From Anoxybacteroides rupiense (GTDB lineage: Bacteria; Bacillota; Bacilli; Bacillales; Anoxybacillaceae), in assembly GCF_014196195.1 (NCBI RefSeq), contig NZ_JACIDF010000001.1, forward strand, positions 310,001-374,000: a stretch of 64,000 bases of DNA. Direction: 5' to 3'. The translations under genes and the position numbers were made by a program. The notes under the pieces were generated by a model. That model ran no database searches. It saw only the letters and a program-made list of their open reading frames with translations, and was not told where the DNA came from. The first letter of the stretch is position 1. The number at the start of each line of letters is the position of its first letter. Shown piece after piece: positions 24,684 to 32,771 of this stretch.

Positions 24684-26189
24684 ATGAACAAAGCAACAAA
24701 GGTTTTCTATTGTTCTGTATTGATTTCGTTATTTTTTATCATTTGGGGAATGATTCCCAAAAGTATGCTTCCGCATTATAACTTAAATGCGGTTAGCGTG
24801 TCCGTTCATTCATTTCTCATTAATAAATTTGGGTGGTTTTATTTGTTAGCTGCCACCACTTTTCTTGGGTTTTGTTTGTTTTTAATTTTTTCAAAGTACG
24901 GAAGTATCCGGCTTGGGCAAGACCACGAAAAGCCCGAATACAGCTATCGCGCATGGTTCGCTATGCTATTTAGTGCTGGAATGGGAATCGGGTTAGTGTT
25001 TTGGGGAGTAGCGGAGCCAGTCTCTCATTATTACAATCCGCCTGTTGGAGAAGGCAAGACAACGGAAGCTGCGCGCGTAGCGATGCGCTATTCTTTTTTT
25101 CATTGGGGATTGCATCCATGGGCTATTTATGGAGTTGTAGCATTGGCGTTGGCGTATTTCCAATTCCGCAAAAAAGAGCCTGGAGTAATTAGCCGCGTAC
25201 TGCGTCCTTTGTTTGGAAACAAAGTAGACGGAGCGGTGGGAATTGCAGTGGATACATTGTCTGTCTATGCGACCATATTTGGTGTTGCTACTTCTTTAGG
25301 CTTAGGGGCCATTCAAATTAGCGGCGGTTTATCCCATTTATTCCCATACGTAAAAAATAATATAGCCACCCAACTAATTATTATCGGCGCAGTCACGATT
25401 TTATTTATGCTATCAGCGCAATCCGGTTTAAACAAAGGAATTAAAATATTAAGTAACATTAATATTGTTTTGGCACTTCTATTGATGCTGTTTTTGCTGT
25501 TTGTTGGCCCAACTAATTTTATTATGGATGTATTTACTACAACAATTGGAACGTATGTGCAAAATTTGCCTTCTATGAGCCTGCGGTTGAGCCCTTTTGA
25601 ACAAAGCGATTGGCCTCGAGCTTGGACGATCTTTTATTGGGCATGGTGGATCGCTTGGGCCCCATTTGTTGGAACATTCATTGCCCGAATTTCAAGAGGA
25701 AGAACCATTCGTGAATTTGTCATTGGCGTGCTTGTTGTCCCAACCGTATTTAGCGCTCTATGGTTTTCTGTGTTCGGCGGCTCATCACTATATTTAGAAC
25801 AATTCAATCATGTTCGAATTATGGAAGTCATGGAGGCAGACGGCATGGAAGCAGGACTGTTTTTTGTACTGCAGCACTTCCCGTTCGGGATGATTTTGTC
25901 AGGGCTTGCTATTTTACTTATTTGCACTTTTTTTGTTACATCGGCAGATTCAGCAACATTTGTCCTTGGTATGCAAACAACAAATGGAAGCTTATTCCCT
26001 CCTAACTCCATTAAGTTTATTTGGGGAATCATTCAATCTGCTTCTGCTGCTATACTACTTTGGACTGGAGGATTACAAGCACTGCAAACCGCATCCATTA
26101 TCGCAGCGTTTCCGTTCACCATCATTATAATTTTAATGGTAAGTTCATTGATTCGTTCTTTTAAGGAAGAAATGCCGTCACTAAAATAA
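24684..26189 (+). CDS. BCCT-family glycine betaine transporter (OpuD type)
   Basis: The 501-residue carrier has 12 predicted membrane helices. BCCT signatures are the sodium/glycine stretch AMLFSAGMGIGLVFWGVAEP (about 94-113) and the Trp-rich substrate site FYWAWWIAWAPFVGTFIARI (about 315-334) followed by SRGRTIREF. It takes up glycine betaine or similar osmolytes with sodium, protecting against salt stress. Its C-terminal tail is short. Upstream, a hairpin AAAAAGCAA-5nt-TTGCTTTTT (24558-24580) overlaps a possible TTGCTT-18-TACGAT promoter. Substrate is inferred from the family; choline cannot be excluded. Confidence 0.9.
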   Translation: MNKATKVFYCSVLISLFFIIWGMIPKSMLPHYNLNAVSVSVHSFLINKFGWFYLLAATTFLGFCLFLIFSKYGSIRLGQDHEKPEYSYRAWFAMLFSAGMGIGLVFWGVAEPVSHYYNPPVGEGKTTEAARVAMRYSFFHWGLHPWAIYGVVALALAYFQFRKKEPGVISRVLRPLFGNKVDGAVGIAVDTLSVYATIFGVATSLGLGAIQISGGLSHLFPYVKNNIATQLIIIGAVTILFMLSAQSGLNKGIKILSNINIVLALLLMLFLLFVGPTNFIMDVFTTTIGTYVQNLPSMSLRLSPFEQSDWPRAWTIFYWAWWIAWAPFVGTFIARISRGRTIREFVIGVLVVPTVFSALWFSVFGGSSLYLEQFNHVRIMEVMEADGMEAGLFFVLQHFPFGMILSGLAILLICTFFVTSADSATFVLGMQTTNGSLFPPNSIKFIWGIIQSASAAILLWTGGLQALQTASIIAAFPFTIIIILMVSSLIRSFKEEMPSLK

Positions 26190-26259
26190 ACGCAAGCTCT
26201 CATATCTATCACTAGACTTGCCTACCTCTTTTTTCTTAGAATCTTTTGGGATGCATATA

Positions 26260-26299
26260 GCCGCGGAGCATGATATACGATCATGCTCCGCGGCTTTTT
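26260..26299 (+). terminator. Terminator of the BCCT gene
   Basis: GCCGCGGAGCATGA (26260-26273) pairs perfectly with TCATGCTCCGCGGC (26281-26294) and is followed by TTTTTATT. It also separates this gene from the convergent MFS gene ending at 26321. Confidence 0.92.
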
Positions 26300-26320
26300 A
26301 TTGTTGATATCATCGTTATG

Positions 26321-27850
26321 CTAAACCTTTTGTGTCGGCTGCGTTTTTTTCGGATAAGCGAGCAGCAACCGTTCCTTTGTCATCAAAAAAACAAACAATA
26401 AGGTAAGAGCCGCCGGAATCAAGCTCCACATAAACGTATGAGCAATGGAAGAAGCCAATATTGTTGTCATTTGATCAAGCAGATCTTCTGGAATATGTGC
26501 TCGCGCTTCCGGTGAAAGAATCGCACGCGGATCATGAATGTTCGCTGTTGCCGCTCCATATGCAGTGCCTTTAAACAGCGGCGTTAGCTGTTCTTTAAAA
26601 ACATTTCGTTGAATAATCCCGAATATCGTGATCCCTATTGTCATTCCCAACGAACGTACAAAAGAGTTAGTAGAGCTTGCCGCACCTCGTTCGGCTTCCG
26701 AAAAATGGTGAATCGCGGCCATTCCTAGGACTGAAAAAGAAGCCCCAACCCCTAATCCTACAATAATCATATACCATGTCACTGTAAGCCGGGATGTATC
26801 AGAGGTAATGGTCGTTAATAAAAGCATGCCGATAACAAATACCGTAGTAAACAAAATCATCACATTGCGGTAGCTTGTTTTGCTTGCCAAAAATCCTCCT
26901 AATTGGGCTGACACTGTCGTCGCCAGCATCATCGGCAATAAGATCAACCCTGAATTAGTCGCTGATCCCCCTGTAACACCTTGTATAAAAATCGGAATAT
27001 AAACGGTGGCAACAATAAAGGTAGCGCCTGAGAAAAGACCGACAAGATTCGCTGTCGCGAACAAACGGCGGCGAAACATGTGATAAGAAACAATCGGGTC
27101 CTTCGCTTTTGTTTCGACATATAGAAATAACAAAAATAACACAAAAAATCCGGCAAATAACCCAATAATTTCGACTGAATTCCAGTCATACTGATTGCCG
27201 CCTAGCTCTAACGCAAACATTAAGCAGACGATGGCCGGTACAAGCGTCATCACACCAAGCCAATCAATCGTTTGCTTTGCATGCTTCGGAGATTCATGAT
27301 AAAACAAGACGATGAATAAAAACGCTAAAAGACCTAAAGGAATGTTGATATAGAACACCCAGCGCCAATTTAAATAATCCGTAATATACGCTCCAAAGAG
27401 CGGCCCGAATATGCTTGATAAACCGAATACAGCTCCAAAAAGCCCACCCATTTTCCCGCGTTTTTCCGGCGGAAAAATATCAAACATAATCGTAAAAGCA
27501 ATCGGAACTAAAGCTCCTCCCCCAATTCCTTGAATCGCACGAAAAATACTAAGCTGGACAATATCTTGCGCCACTCCGCATAGCATAGAGCCAAGTAAAA
27601 AGACAACGATACCGAAAATAAAAAACCGCTTCCTTCCATACATATCCGAGAGCTTTCCGAAAATCGGCATACCTGCCATTTCTGTCACCATATAAGCAGA
27701 TGTCACCCATACAAATTGTTCAATTCCGCCTAAATCAGCCACGATTGTTGCCATAGCGGTGGCAACAATCGTGTTATCCATGGATGCAACAAAAATCCCG
27801 AGCAGTAATCCTGCTACTACCCAACCGATTCTCGCATCGTTTCTTCCCAT
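26321..27850 (-). CDS. MFS DHA2-family multidrug exporter downstream of bactofilins
   Basis: The 509-residue protein has about 14 hydrophobic helices, typical of EmrB/QacA exporters. Motifs include FVASMDNTIVATAMATIV at the N-terminus, GKLSDMYGRKRFFIFG (motif A, about 65-80), FRAIQGIGGGALVPIAFTIM and GLSSIFGPLFGAYI. An extracellular loop of about 60 residues sits before the last helix. AAAGGAG precedes the ATG, and only 14 bases separate it from the second bactofilin gene, so it is probably the last gene of the yhbD-like operon. Its cargo is unknown. Confidence 0.88.
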   Translation of the reverse strand: MGRNDARIGWVVAGLLLGIFVASMDNTIVATAMATIVADLGGIEQFVWVTSAYMVTEMAGMPIFGKLSDMYGRKRFFIFGIVVFLLGSMLCGVAQDIVQLSIFRAIQGIGGGALVPIAFTIMFDIFPPEKRGKMGGLFGAVFGLSSIFGPLFGAYITDYLNWRWVFYINIPLGLLAFLFIVLFYHESPKHAKQTIDWLGVMTLVPAIVCLMFALELGGNQYDWNSVEIIGLFAGFFVLFLLFLYVETKAKDPIVSYHMFRRRLFATANLVGLFSGATFIVATVYIPIFIQGVTGGSATNSGLILLPMMLATTVSAQLGGFLASKTSYRNVMILFTTVFVIGMLLLTTITSDTSRLTVTWYMIIVGLGVGASFSVLGMAAIHHFSEAERGAASSTNSFVRSLGMTIGITIFGIIQRNVFKEQLTPLFKGTAYGAATANIHDPRAILSPEARAHIPEDLLDQMTTILASSIAHTFMWSLIPAALTLLFVFLMTKERLLLAYPKKTQPTQKV

Positions 27851-27864
27851 ACCGATTCTCCTTT

Positions 27865-28578
27865 TTATATTTTTCTTTTCTCTTTTACAACGGCTCGTTC
27901 GCTTTGCTGCAAGCTTGTTTGATATTCGATCAGTTCAATATCGCAGCCCGGGCCGATGATAATACGGTCTCCTCTGACAATTTGGGCACTTGTATGCTCT
28001 AAATAAATCTCATCTCCCTCGACGATTTCGGTCATGAGCCTTGCTGACGTGTTCGCCATCCCTTTAAAAAGGTTCATCACGTTCCATTTGCTTCGTTTCA
28101 CGCGGATCGTTTTTCCACCGATTTCCGAAATGCGGCTATCCGCAAAATAAAGGGAGAGGTCGACTCGCTCTGCATTTAATGTATTAGCAATTTGTACAAC
28201 CCCTTTAACCGAAAACGATTCCGTTTCACAATCACCGGAAACATTCATCTCTCCATACCCGTGAATCGCTCCGCCTGTAATATTCCCTTGAATATGCGCA
28301 GCCCCGCGAAGACGCATGTCATCAACATTGGTATTTCCGCGAATGTCCGCCTGCCCAAATAGCTTGATCGTTTTCACATGGACGTTTCCTCTTATATTCG
28401 CCTGTCCAAAAATGTTTAGCCATTCGGCTGTCATATTTCCACTCACATCCGCGTTCCCAAATACTTTCCATTTCGCACATTGTACATCGCCGCTAATTGT
28501 CGCATCACCACGAATGGTCACATTACGAAAGGTTCCTCCTGATGTCAAAGCAGAACCATTGACTGTCAAGTTTCTCAT
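27865..28578 (-). CDS. Bactofilin-family polymer-forming protein (YhbF/BacF-like)
   Basis: The 237-residue protein is built of repeated short beta strands (GDATISGDVQ, GNADVSGNM, GQANIRGNVHV, GQADIRGNTNV), the right-handed beta-helix pattern of bactofilins that self-assemble into filaments. The C-terminal part EGDEIYLEHTSAQIVRGDRI is shared with the paralogue upstream and with B. subtilis YhbE/YhbF, where the pair is required for flagellar motility. A frame opens at 28593 overlapping the previous stop, but AGGAGGAAAG points to the ATG at 28578. It lacks membrane segments. Confidence 0.88.
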   Translation of the reverse strand: MRNLTVNGSALTSGGTFRNVTIRGDATISGDVQCAKWKVFGNADVSGNMTAEWLNIFGQANIRGNVHVKTIKLFGQADIRGNTNVDDMRLRGAAHIQGNITGGAIHGYGEMNVSGDCETESFSVKGVVQIANTLNAERVDLSLYFADSRISEIGGKTIRVKRSKWNVMNLFKGMANTSARLMTEIVEGDEIYLEHTSAQIVRGDRIIIGPGCDIELIEYQTSLQQSERAVVKEKRKI

Positions 28579-28589
28579 GACTTTCCTCC

Positions 28590-29294
28590 TCATACTTTTT
28601 GATATGTTCCTACTTTCGCTCCTTTATCACATTCAAAGCTACTTTGATATTCCACCCGTTCAATCTCACACCCAGGGCCGACGGTTACTTTGTTTCCTCT
28701 CACAACTTTGGCATTGGTATGTTCTAAATAAATTTCATCGCCTTCAATCATTTCAGCTGTTAAGCCGACATGAAAAAATAGTTTTTTCAAAAATGGAACT
28801 CCTGGTTGCCGAACCTCAATCGTTTCCCCGCCAATTTCCTTCACTTGACAATGACCATACAGCTTCACTTGAATGTTTCCCGCGTTCAATAATCCACCAA
28901 TGGTAAAGCTGCCCCGTGCATCAAATGTTTCGGCAGCGCAATCCCCTGCGACATCTGTTTCTCCATGGATATACACCTCTTCGGCATTCAACGTTCCTTT
29001 TACGCTCCCGTTTCCATGAAAGCGAATCACTTTACACTCTATGTTCCCGCCAACACTAGCATTTCCGCTAATTTTTACCTGTTCAGCATGCAGCGCCCCC
29101 GTCATATGAACCCTTCCGGATACATGAGCCATTTCCGCTTTCACATTTCCTTCGATGGTGGCATTTCCTTGAATGCTCAAATCGTTGCAATCCACATCAC
29201 CAAAAAGCTTTCCACTTCCTGAAACCTTGACCATATTGTATATTCCACCCGAAGCATGGCCGACGCCAGCAATCACTAAATCTTTTCGCTCCAT
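28590..29294 (-). CDS. Bactofilin-family polymer-forming protein (YhbE/BacE-like)
   Basis: The 234-residue bactofilin shows the same beta-repeat pattern (GDVDCNDLSIQGNATIEGNV, GALHAEQVKISGNASVGG) and the C-terminal EGDEIYLEHTNAKVVRGNKV. It should polymerise in the cytoplasm into non-polar filaments, possibly as a hetero-polymer with the next gene's product. GGAGGGGATG precedes the ATG, which lies inside the last codons of the YhbD-like gene (19-base overlap), indicating translational coupling. Role by analogy with B. subtilis BacE/BacF: motility-related scaffold. Confidence 0.88.
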   Translation of the reverse strand: MERKDLVIAGVGHASGGIYNMVKVSGSGKLFGDVDCNDLSIQGNATIEGNVKAEMAHVSGRVHMTGALHAEQVKISGNASVGGNIECKVIRFHGNGSVKGTLNAEEVYIHGETDVAGDCAAETFDARGSFTIGGLLNAGNIQVKLYGHCQVKEIGGETIEVRQPGVPFLKKLFFHVGLTAEMIEGDEIYLEHTNAKVVRGNKVTVGPGCEIERVEYQSSFECDKGAKVGTYQKV

Positions 29295-29929
29295 TTATCC
29301 ATCCCCTCCGTCACCTTTATTTTTAACTCCTCTATACAGCTAGGCACATGTAAACGGGCCACCACCTTGGCTCCGTCCTCAAAATATAGCTCGTTTCCAT
29401 TTGTAGAGAGCAGGCATGTTGAAATGCCCATTTTTCGCACGATGAGCAGTTCACAGCTTTTTCCTTGAATTTTTTTGTAATGGCGCTCAAATACATCAAA
29501 TACGCTTTTTCCTTCTCCCAAACTCATTTCGCCTGTCTGCAACAGCCGATCAAATACGTACAATTGAAGGAGTTGGTCAAACAAAAATACATGCTGCTCG
29601 CCCTTTTGTTCAATATAAAAATGAAGCGCTAATTCCGAAACAATGTTACGTTCTATAATATCATTTTTATGAAGGGCAATTGTAGTCGGATTCGGTGAAA
29701 ACATACTTGCCAATTCATCAAGTGATAAATCATCTTTCATTTGTTTAATTTTTTCAATTCTCGCCAATATCTTTTCTTTTGGGAAAAATGTTTCCTGTCC
29801 CGTAAATGTTGACTTTCGAATAAACCATTCTTCAGGAATTAATTTTTTGCGCTTCCATCTATATAACTGTCCGTATGAAATATTTGTGAGTTCCAGCAAT
29901 TCCTTTTTCGAAATTAACTCTTGCTCCAC
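29276..29929 (-). CDS. YhbD-like MerR-type protein (DUF4004)
   Basis: The 217-residue protein begins with a MerR-like DNA-binding segment (ISKKELLELTNISYGQLYRW then KRKKLIPEEWF, about 7-38) and has a C-terminal part without a known ligand domain. The same gene order, yhbD-yhbE-yhbF, occurs in B. subtilis. The frame can start at TTG 29935 or GTG 29929; AAGGAGG is only 3 bases from the TTG but 9 from the GTG, so I chose the GTG. A dyad fills the spacer of its putative promoter (29961-29989), suggesting autoregulation. Target genes are unproven. Confidence 0.82.
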   Translation of the reverse strand: MEQELISKKELLELTNISYGQLYRWKRKKLIPEEWFIRKSTFTGQETFFPKEKILARIEKIKQMKDDLSLDELASMFSPNPTTIALHKNDIIERNIVSELALHFYIEQKGEQHVFLFDQLLQLYVFDRLLQTGEMSLGEGKSVFDVFERHYKKIQGKSCELLIVRKMGISTCLLSTNGNELYFEDGAKVVARLHVPSCIEELKIKVTEGMDKWSEKI

Positions 29930-29960
29930 ACTCAAGCACCTCCTTCGTTATCATATCATT

Positions 29961-29989
29961 AATGTAACATAACAATGTTACGTTGTAAA
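29961..29989 (-). promoter_or_regulatory. Promoter with dyad in the spacer, yhbD-bactofilin operon
   Basis: On the minus strand TTTACA (29984-29989) and TACATT (29961-29966) are 17 bases apart. The inverted repeat GTAACAT-TGTT-ATGTTAC (29964-29981) fills the spacer, the geometry used by MerR-family activators. The operon's first gene encodes a MerR-like protein. A TATGAT at 29950-29955 is an alternative -10. Confidence 0.5.
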
Positions 29990-30342
29990 TAAAAATCATT
30001 TTTATGATCATGATTGGAGCAATAGACAGTCCATTAAACCGATGAAACGTCATCTTCCCCCTTCATCTCGGGATATTTTTAACGGTTGAGTGAGCGAACG
30101 GCCATTTGCTTCAAAGACTGACAAGTGAAGCCGAAAGCGATGTTTCCCTTTGCCTCACATGAAGACGTAGCCTCTCCCTCAGAAATCCATTTATTTCTCT
30201 TGGACTGCCTTGTACACAAAAGAAGCATTCATTTCTTTGATCTCGGCATATACATGAAATGAGCTTGTATTAATAAGTGCGAACTGATAAAATGTCCAAG
30301 AACAAGCCATTTGACTAATTAAATAAAAGAGGATGACAATCA
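29990..30342. other. Intergenic region between yhbD-like gene and polysaccharide deacetylase
   Basis: About 350 bases separate two divergent genes. I see no coding-like frame and no clear dyad apart from the yhbD-side operator. The promoter of the deacetylase gene is presumably within the last 100 bases. Confidence 0.4.
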
Positions 30343-31056
30343 ATGGTCAAAAAACGGATGATTACATATGGAATCATTTGTCTCATCTCAATATGCCTTT
30401 TATTAGCTGGTCTATATAAGCTAATGAATTCAAGAACATATCAGCTGTTTGGAGATCTCATCAGCCATGTCGATACGACAAAAAAGGTAGTGGCACTTAC
30501 CTTCGATGATGGACCTACGGAAAATGTGGAAAAGATATTGCCCCTTTTAGAGCAATATCACGCAAAAGCCACTTTTTTCGTCATCGGAAACGAATTAAAG
30601 AAACACTTAGAGCTTGGCAAAAAAATGGTGGCGGCGGGACATCAGCTTGGAAATCATACTTATTCTCATCAACGTATGGTTTTTAAGTCTTCTTCTTTTA
30701 TTCAAAAAGAAATTGAACAAACAAACGATTGGATTCGCAAAACCGGATACAAAGGAGAAATCGATTTTCGTCCTCCAAACGGGAAAAAACTCATCGGGCT
30801 GCCCTATTATTTAAAAGAGCAGCATATCCAAACGGTGATGTGGAATCTTGAGCCTGACACATACTACTCTTCGGTTTCCGATAAAGTAAATTATGTCAAC
30901 CAGCACGTAAAGCCGGGATCCATTATTTTACTGCATCCAATGTACGATGATACAGATCATGAGCTGCAAACCATTAAAGGTATATTAGCCTCTTTATCCA
31001 AGCAAGGCTATCAGTTTGTCACGGTAAATGAGCTGCAAAACTTGGAAAATCAATAA
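30343..31056 (+). CDS. Membrane-anchored polysaccharide deacetylase
   Basis: The 237-residue protein has one N-terminal membrane anchor (residues 6-26) and a NodB-homology domain. Motifs: TFDDGP (about 51-56) with the catalytic and metal Asp, HTYSH (about 105-109) with two metal His, RPPNGKK as the third motif, and a late LHPM containing the catalytic His. It should act outside the membrane on peptidoglycan or another N-acetylated glycan, like the PdaA/PdaB and YheN groups. AGAGGATGA precedes the ATG. It is monocistronic, with a shared terminator. The true substrate is unknown. Confidence 0.9.
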   Translation: MVKKRMITYGIICLISICLLLAGLYKLMNSRTYQLFGDLISHVDTTKKVVALTFDDGPTENVEKILPLLEQYHAKATFFVIGNELKKHLELGKKMVAAGHQLGNHTYSHQRMVFKSSSFIQKEIEQTNDWIRKTGYKGEIDFRPPNGKKLIGLPYYLKEQHIQTVMWNLEPDTYYSSVSDKVNYVNQHVKPGSIILLHPMYDDTDHELQTIKGILASLSKQGYQFVTVNELQNLENQ

Positions 31057-31122
31057 TGCGCGTTAGTCTCCATTAACGCCTCAGGTATGAAATACGATTG
31101 GCAAAGCATTGATTGCGCACGA

Positions 31123-31156
31123 AAAAAGAGCCGACCATTCCTGATCGGCTCTTTTT
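31123..31156. terminator. Bidirectional terminator, deacetylase and azoreductase genes
   Basis: AAAAAGAGCCGA and TCGGCTCTTTTT form a 12-bp stem around a 10-base loop, with A/T runs on both sides. It ends 2 bases before the azoreductase stop codon on the opposite strand. Confidence 0.88.
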
Positions 31157-31158
31157 AA

Positions 31159-31800
31159 TTAAAATGTTTGAGCTAAATCTTTTGCCCGCGCAATGGCATT
31201 TTCTTTAATCTCTTGTGCTTTATCAGGCATCGCAGCGTGTCCTTCGACAAACAACCCTTCAAAGGATGGAATGCCAAAAAATTGCATGATGACGCTTAAA
31301 TAACGATGCCCCATTTCCAATTGAGCAGCTGGGCCTTCTGAATAAATACCACCGCTCGCCTGAATATGTAGCGCTTTTTTATCTGTTAATAACCCAACCG
31401 GGCCTTGCTCTGTGTATTTAAAGGTTTTGCCTGCCATCGCAACAGCATCAATATATGCTTTCATCACCGGAGGGAATGAGAAATTCCAGAACGGTGTGAC
31501 AAACACATATTTATCAGCGGAAATAAATTGCTCGCATAGCTCTGAAAGACGCCCTACTTTCGTTTTTTCTTCAGCAGAAAGCTCGCTAAAATCTGTTCCT
31601 GTTCTTAATTTATCCCAACCGTTCAATACATCTCCATCAATTTGCGGAATGTATTCTTTATAAAGGTCAATATGAACGACTTCATGATCAGGATTAGCTT
31701 CCTTGTAAGCCTCAACAAACGCCTTTCCAGCTGCCATGCTGTAAGATTGTGTGTGGTCATAAGGATGGGCTGTAATGTACAAGACTTTTGCCATATTCAT
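31159..31800 (-). CDS. azoR: FMN-dependent NADH:quinone oxidoreductase/azoreductase
   Basis: The 213-residue flavodoxin-fold protein matches the AzoR family: [20 protein letters not shown] at the start (phosphate-binding part), the FMN-contact region [20 protein letters not shown] (about 98-117), and [20 protein letters not shown]. It reduces quinones and azo compounds by two electrons with NADH, a detoxification role in B. subtilis (AzoR1/AzoR2). The start could be the ATG at 31800 or at 31794, both served by GAAAGGAAAG. It stands alone; no MarR-type regulator is adjacent. Confidence 0.93.
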   Translation of the reverse strand: MNMAKVLYITAHPYDHTQSYSMAAGKAFVEAYKEANPDHEVVHIDLYKEYIPQIDGDVLNGWDKLRTGTDFSELSAEEKTKVGRLSELCEQFISADKYVFVTPFWNFSFPPVMKAYIDAVAMAGKTFKYTEQGPVGLLTDKKALHIQASGGIYSEGPAAQLEMGHRYLSVIMQFFGIPSFEGLFVEGHAAMPDKAQEIKENAIARAKDLAQTF

Positions 31801-32050
31801 TCTTTCCTTTCTTGTTGTAAATTTTGTTTGGTTATAAATTTCGAATCAATACATTTTTGATTCGAAGTAATCTTATTAAATTTTAAATAGGATTTCAAAT
31901 GATTTGCTCACAATATTTTAGTATAACGAAAAATTCATTTTTCACTCGATGAACGATCATTTTTTTCAGGAGCTCGAGAAAAACATTGTTGATGACCCTT
32001 TCTCGCTTCCCTTCCACACCAACAAAATAACACCCTATCAATCGCGATAA

Positions 32051-32076
32051 AAAAGCACCTTGGTAAAGGTGCTTTT
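32051..32076 (-). terminator. Terminator of ycnJ-ycnI
   Basis: AAAAGCACC and GGTGCTTTT form a 9-bp stem around an 8-base loop, followed by TTATCG on the minus strand, just after the ycnI stop. Confidence 0.85.
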
Positions 32077-32091
32077 TGACTGGATGTTATC

Positions 32092-32754
32092 CTATTTTCT
32101 CTTTTTCAAAAACGCAGCAACGGAAAGAATGAGAGCAAGAATTGAGACAATCAGGGTAGCTGTTTGCACACCGTTTGCTTCCGTTTTTTTGTTCTCTGTC
32201 TCTTCTTTGTCACTTTCTTTTTTTGTCTCTGTAACAGCTTGCTGGCCATGATGAGAGCTGTGGCTGTCTGAAGCTGCGGCTGATTGACTGATTTCAGTTA
32301 CAGAATGAGGGGTTTGTGAGCTTTCATCGCCCGTCCATTCGACAACAGAGCCATCTTTATAGTATTGATAAGCATCCCAAGCTAATGTTCCTTCCTGTTC
32401 TGGGTTTTTAGCCATAAAATAAAATTGCTGAAACTCTCCTGGCAAAAGGCCCTCTCCTGTTGCTTCCCACGTAACTGTTCTCACTTTTCCAGATGCGTCT
32501 TTCTCCGTGATTACCTTCCATCCACTAGCAGGCTGATAGGATACAAACTCTGCTCCTTCTGGAACTTTTAACGTGACTTTTGTTGTCGGTATCTCTTTTT
32601 CGACAGGAATTTTTATGGTATACGTTTCCCAAGAGCCCGGTGCAGAAATATTGGGCTTCACTGTCACATGTGCACTTGCTATTCCTGAAAATAATAAAAA
32701 TGCGGTCATAGCAAAAATAGTCAGTCTTGATACTCTGAGAACGGCTTTTTTCAT
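32092..32754 (-). CDS. ycnI: YcnI-family copper-binding protein (DUF1775)
   Basis: The 220-residue protein has a Sec signal peptide that would be cleaved at ASA-HV, leaving an N-terminal His (residue 29). In YcnI the mature N-terminal histidine, with a nearby Glu and Trp, binds Cu(II). The DUF1775 domain covers about residues 29-150 (GSWETYTIKIPVEKEIPTTK, AGWKV-like SGWKVI). Next comes a His-rich, Ser/Lys/Glu-rich linker (DSHSSHHGQQ) and a C-terminal membrane helix, so it stays on the outer face. It lies 17 bases downstream of ycnJ. Role: extracytoplasmic copper handling with YcnJ. Confidence 0.92.
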   Translation of the reverse strand: MKKAVLRVSRLTIFAMTAFLLFSGIASAHVTVKPNISAPGSWETYTIKIPVEKEIPTTKVTLKVPEGAEFVSYQPASGWKVITEKDASGKVRTVTWEATGEGLLPGEFQQFYFMAKNPEQEGTLAWDAYQYYKDGSVVEWTGDESSQTPHSVTEISQSAAASDSHSSHHGQQAVTETKKESDKEETENKKTEANGVQTATLIVSILALILSVAAFLKKRK

Positions 32755-32771
32755 AAATCCATTTCCTCCTT

